A stretch of 39,923 nucleotides of DNA from Candidatus Aenigmarchaeota archaeon LH_S7. Its GTDB lineage: Archaea > Aenigmatarchaeota > Aenigmatarchaeia > QMZS01. A program made the translations under genes and the position numbers. Position 1 is the first letter of the stretch. Every line of letters begins with the position of its first letter. The stretch covers positions 1-39,923 of the forward strand of contig JAGXOL010000007.1 in assembly GCA_023659895.1 (NCBI GenBank). The letters are read 5' to 3'. The notes under the pieces are model-generated. The model saw nothing but the letters and a program-made list of their open reading frames with translations, was not told the DNA's origin and did no database searches. Shown in pieces: positions 37,250 through 39,923 of the stretch.

Positions 37250-38530
37250 ATGGGGAGAATTCATGCGGAAGAAGTCAAAAACAAGAAAAACAAAGATGTA
37301 GTGCTAAAGGGATGGGTAAATACTGTTAGGAATCTTGGTAAAGTGATTTTTTTGGTGTTGAGAGATAGTTCTGGAGTAGTTCAGTTGGTTTCTGTAAAAG
37401 GGGAGGAAATGTTTGATAAGATTAAAAATTTAAGGAGAGAGGATGTTATTCAAGTTGAGGGAAAGGCTGTGGAGAGTGATAAAGCTCCTAATGGTGTTGA
37501 AGTACAGATAAAAAATTTTGAGGTATTGAACAAGGCAGAGGCATTGCCAATAGAATTTTCAGGGAAAATAGAAACGGATTTGAGTAAAAGATTGGATTAT
37601 AGATATTTAGATTTAAGGAACAAAAAGAACAAGATGATCTTTGAGTTGAAGTCAGCTATTGCGAATGCTGCAAGAGATTTCTTTGTAAAGAACAAGTTTG
37701 TGGAGATTCATACTCCAAAAATTGTTGGTGAGGGTGCAGAAGGGGGTAGTGAATTATTTCCTATTTTGTATTACGAGAAAGAGGGTTATCTGGCTCAAAG
37801 CCCGCAATTTTACAAACAGCTCTTGCAAGGTTGTTGTTTTGAGAAAGTCTTCGAGATAGGGCCTTATTTCAGAGCTGAGAAAAGCCATACTTCAAGGCAC
37901 ATTTCAGAGTTCTGGATGCTCGATGGGGAGATTTCCTTTATTGAAAATTATGAAGATATTACAAAACTAGTTGAGGATCTGGTTTGCTACATTTTGGATG
38001 ATGTAAAAAAGAATTGCAAGTATATTTTTGATTGTTTTGAGGTTGAGCCACCAAAATACAAGAAACCTGTCCCAAGAATTACATTAAAGGAAGCTTTTGA
38101 GATGATAGGCAAGGAAGGTGATGACTTGTCAACTGATGATGAGAAAGCATTGGGAGAAAAGATAAAGGAGAAATATGATTCTGACCTTATTTTCGTAACT
38201 AAGTATCCTTTTGAAGTAAGACCTTTTTACACCATGAAAGATAAAGATAATCCTAAATTAACTGAATCATTTGATTTTATTTTGAAAGGTTTGGAGCTTG
38301 TGACTGGAAGCCAGAGAGAACATCGTTATGATGCTTTAGTAAAACAAGCTGAGGAAAAAGGGATGAATCCTAATTCAATGAAGTTTTATATGGAAGCTTT
38401 TAAGCATGGGATGCCTCCTCATGGGGGTTTTGGTCTTGGTCTTGAAAGATTTGTGATGCAACTTTTAAATTTGGGTAATGTTAGGGAAGCGGTTTTGTTC
38501 CCTAGAGATGTGGAAAGGATGAGTCCTTAA
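37250..38530 (+). CDS. aspS: Aspartyl-tRNA synthetase, probably non-discriminating
   Basis: A 426-aa class IIb synthetase of the archaeal type. An N-terminal OB fold (GWVNTVRNLGKVIFLVLRDSSGVVQ) is followed by the catalytic core: RLDYRYLDLRN, EIHTPKIVGEGAEGGSELF, motif 2 YFRAEKSHTSRHISEFWMLD and motif 3 GGFGLGLERFVM. The tRNA-discriminating Trp/Lys pair known from Thermococcus AspRS appears replaced (GWVN and KAPNG), which fits an enzyme that also charges tRNA-Asn. That would require a GatCAB amidotransferase elsewhere. Confidence 0.93.
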   Translation: MGRIHAEEVKNKKNKDVVLKGWVNTVRNLGKVIFLVLRDSSGVVQLVSVKGEEMFDKIKNLRREDVIQVEGKAVESDKAPNGVEVQIKNFEVLNKAEALPIEFSGKIETDLSKRLDYRYLDLRNKKNKMIFELKSAIANAARDFFVKNKFVEIHTPKIVGEGAEGGSELFPILYYEKEGYLAQSPQFYKQLLQGCCFEKVFEIGPYFRAEKSHTSRHISEFWMLDGEISFIENYEDITKLVEDLVCYILDDVKKNCKYIFDCFEVEPPKYKKPVPRITLKEAFEMIGKEGDDLSTDDEKALGEKIKEKYDSDLIFVTKYPFEVRPFYTMKDKDNPKLTESFDFILKGLELVTGSQREHRYDALVKQAEEKGMNPNSMKFYMEAFKHGMPPHGGFGLGLERFVMQLLNLGNVREAVLFPRDVERMSP

Positions 38531-38566
38531 ATCTTAGTAAAATTTAATAGTTTTTAAATAATTATT

Positions 38567-38821
38567 ATGGCTATAAAAGATATTGTAAAAACAGCTTATG
38601 ATAATTCTTTTAAAGATTATGAAAAACATCAAGTAAAAGATCCTCATTACGAAGCATTTTCACAAACTTATAATTTATTAGAAAGGTTATCTGATAAAAA
38701 TAAGAAAGAGGAAGGAAGAAAATATCTAAATCTACAAATTTATCGTTCATTAAGAAGGTTACTTGATGAAAACGAGAAAGATGAAGGAATAAAATATCTA
38801 AATGACTTATATTATGGTTAG
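38567..38821 (+). CDS. Hypothetical protein with internal repeat (84 aa)
   Basis: Helical, charged protein. Two ~21-residue units match: YNLLERLSDKNKKEEGRKYLN and YRSLRRLLDENEKDEGIKYLN (shared Y..L.RL.D.N.K.EG.KYLN). They may form a small helical-repeat fold. TATA-like TTTTTAAATAATTATT precedes ATG. It overlaps the zinc-ribbon gene by 8 nt. Family unknown. Confidence 0.6.
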   Translation: MAIKDIVKTAYDNSFKDYEKHQVKDPHYEAFSQTYNLLERLSDKNKKEEGRKYLNLQIYRSLRRLLDENEKDEGIKYLNDLYYG

Positions 38822-38960
38822 AAAGGTTATTTATAAATGCCCTAATTGTGGTTCAACAAATTTGGTTCCCCTGATGGGTTTTGAAACTGGAATGCAGTAT
38901 AACTGCCTAAATTGCGGTTATATTGGTGTTTTAAGGATTATGGAGAAAAAGAAAAAATAA
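38814..38960 (+). CDS. Zinc-ribbon protein (48 aa)
   Basis: MVRKVIYKCPNCGSTNLVPL then MGFETGMQYNCLNCGYIGVLRIMEKKKK. Two CxxC knuckles (CPNC and CLNC) 21 residues apart form a zinc ribbon. It overlaps the preceding ORF by 8 nt in another frame and is probably translationally coupled. Archaeal genomes carry many such ribbon proteins of unknown role. Confidence 0.7.
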   Translation: MVRKVIYKCPNCGSTNLVPLMGFETGMQYNCLNCGYIGVLRIMEKKKK

Positions 38961-38976
38961 ATATATAATAATCTAG

Positions 38977-39371
38977 TTGTTCAATTATGGAGTGAGTATG
39001 GGTGGTAAGCCTTTCTTTCTACCAAAGAAGAATACAACTGCAAGAGCAAGATATAAGAGACCATGGAAAAGAATGGTAAGATGGTTTTTCAACAATCCAG
39101 AACAATGGCTGAGTATTTACCATATAAGGTCTGTAGTTGAAAGTTTATTCTCTTCTATTAATAAGAGATTAAGAAGTTTCCTCAAAAGTGTGAAGAAAGA
39201 AGCACAAAGAAAAGAGTTAGCATTGAAAGTTATTGGTTACAATACCAGACAGGTGCTCTACCTAGAATTAGGAAAATACCTGCATCTATTCCTTTGGGTT
39301 TATCTAAACTGATTGTAGAAATATTTGTTAGTTTTAGTAGAGTGTTTTGTATACTGATTTTTCTGTTTTAA
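38977..39371 (+). pseudogene. IS-type transposase remnant (C-terminal part)
   Basis: About 105 residues from ATG 38998 include WKRMVRWFFNNPEQWLSIYHIRSVVESLFSSINKRLRSFL, then KEAQRKELALKVIGYNTRQ. This matches the C-terminal region with the catalytic Glu (VVESLFS) of DDE transposases of the IS4/IS5-like class. The N-terminal two thirds, with both Asp residues, are missing. After YLELG the family-like frame seems to continue in +1 (KIPASIPLGLSKLIVEIFVSFSRVF) to a stop at 39371, so the end is also shifted. No terminal inverted repeats are seen. Confidence 0.75.
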
Positions 39372-39584
39372 AATGTTTTGATATTGAGAGGATTAATGTT
39401 TCTAAGAAGAAAGGGGATTAAGATTTGAGTAACTTCTTTGTTTATCTCTGGTCATTTAGTTGAATTATGGGATGTAGCCAATTTTATACTTAGAATTCAG
39501 AATTAAATAAAGAGAATTAGTTTCTCCAAGAAGTAAATTATATATTCCTTTACTCATTGTCATCGAAAGAAGGAGGATTCTATT
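39372..39584. other. Intergenic stretch without a recognisable gene
   Basis: About 210 bp between the transposase remnant and the PIN-domain gene. It is AT-rich, with scattered stops in all frames and no clear promoter. It may be leftover insertion-sequence DNA. Confidence 0.4.
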
Positions 39585-39923
39585 CTATAATTCGGTCTCA
39601 AAGATTTCTTCTACATCTATTGTCCTATTATCTCTTTCTTCTATATTTTTAATTATACTCCTGACTTCTTCCTTAGAACAAATTCTTTTCTCTAAGAGAG
39701 TTCTCAAAATTGCTTTTAGCACAACAACTTTTATTCCCTTACTCTTCGCAAATTCTACAGCCTTTTTATCTAAAGAAGAAAATCTATAATTTCTCTCTTT
39801 AGCAATGCAGATACCTTCCAACTCTCCTTTCCCTAAAATTGTATTTTTAGATAGGGTCTCCAAGTAAATCTCCTGCTCTTCTGGGTTTGGGGTTAAAATC
39901 TTTACTTTTTTGAAAATTTCTTT
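39585..39923 (-). CDS. PIN-domain protein (VapC/DUF3368-like), partial at window edge
   Basis: The open frame runs to the end of the window; the 5' part is outside. Visible are LGKGELEGICIAKERNYRFSSLDKKAVEFAKSKGIKVVVLKAILRTLLEKRICSKEEVRSIIKNIEERDN. The GKGELEGI acidic residue and SSLDKKA Asp correspond to the third and fourth acidic positions of PIN nucleases; Asp in the usual TDD is reduced to a single Asp. Probably a toxin-type or RNA-processing RNase. No antitoxin is visible downstream. Confidence 0.7.
   Translation of the reverse strand, partial: KEIFKKVKILTPNPEEQEIYLETLSKNTILGKGELEGICIAKERNYRFSSLDKKAVEFAKSKGIKVVVLKAILRTLLEKRICSKEEVRSIIKNIEERDNRTIDVEEIFETEL

Noticed and set aside
1-39923. 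CRISPR array
   Set aside because: No series of regularly spaced identical repeats was found on either strand; the repeated hairpins are confined to tRNA loci and irregularly spaced.
1-39923. rRNA genes or a replication origin
   Set aside because: No conserved 16S, 23S or 5S segments and no Orc1/Cdc6 gene with origin-recognition repeats were seen.

Overview
This AT-rich window (about one third G+C by eye) is archaeal. It encodes archaeal-type ribosomal proteins (uL4, uL23, uL13, uS9, uS13, uS4, eL19, P1), Spt4/RpoE2, SBDS, fibrillarin and Nop5, Bud32, prefoldin alpha, GatD, RNase P Rpp29, archaeal LeuRS, ThrRS and AspRS, PRC-barrel and SpoIIM-like proteins, and pilins with class III signal peptides. 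Compact gene spacing, single-gene remnants of pathways, dispersed ribosomal operons and many orphan small proteins suggest a reduced genome, possibly of the DPANN type (Woesearchaeota or Pacearchaeota-like). That placement is inference.

Layout. 1-2.7 kb: glycosyltransferase and a frameshifted GH57 enzyme (alpha-glucan metabolism). 2.7-3.9 kb: dapB between two 114/115-bp direct repeats made of the 3' end of the SBDS gene. 3.8-8.1 kb: SBDS, a mechanosensitive-type membrane protein, Spt4, a short GNAT, Bud32, fibrillarin, Nop5 and a broken nucleoside deoxyribosyltransferase. 8.2-11.1 kb: a pilin, FlaJ-like and prefoldin-alpha operon. 11.2-15.5 kb: tRNA-Thr, leuS, a permease and an alkD fragment. 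15.5-20.5 kb: P1, eL19, a DsbA-like protein, uS9, uL13, a Lys-rich peptide and thrS. 20.6-24.2 kb: an orphan cluster of unknown proteins with matching promoters, a SAP-like chromatin protein and a pilin. 24.2-32 kb: gatD, uL23/uL4, membrane proteins and rtcA, interspersed with four intron-bearing tRNA genes. 32-39.9 kb: a permease, uS13-uS4-thioredoxin, Rpp29, dCMP deaminase with a P-loop kinase, aspS, small proteins, a transposase remnant and a partial PIN-domain gene at the edge.

The outstanding signal is in the tRNA genes. All five (Thr-TGT, one unresolved isotype, Leu-TAG, Gly-CCC, Glu-CTC) are interrupted, mostly outside the canonical 37/38 site: in the D-loop, the T-arm and at several places in the anticodon arm. 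The insertions are built from shared RNA modules. These are (a) a family of 21-nt hairpins with 9-bp covarying stems and an AGA or AAA triloop, followed by AUC or AGC and an A-run; (b) a 48/50-nt three-way-junction module with CCTC/GAGG ends, found in two different tRNA genes and in one case placed exactly inside a 21-nt hairpin; (c) homologous D-loop hairpins in tRNA-Thr and tRNA-Leu with compensatory base changes; (d) a copy of the tRNA-Leu 3' end and its downstream flank carried inside the tRNA-Glu T-loop insertion. Together they look like a modular, nested, mobile family of tRNA-intron elements. The RNA-end enzyme RtcA lies directly beside one of these tRNAs.

Several single-base disruptions (GH57, the deoxyribosyltransferase, an EF-Tu domain 2-like protein, alkD, the transposase) also stand out and need checking against sequencing error.
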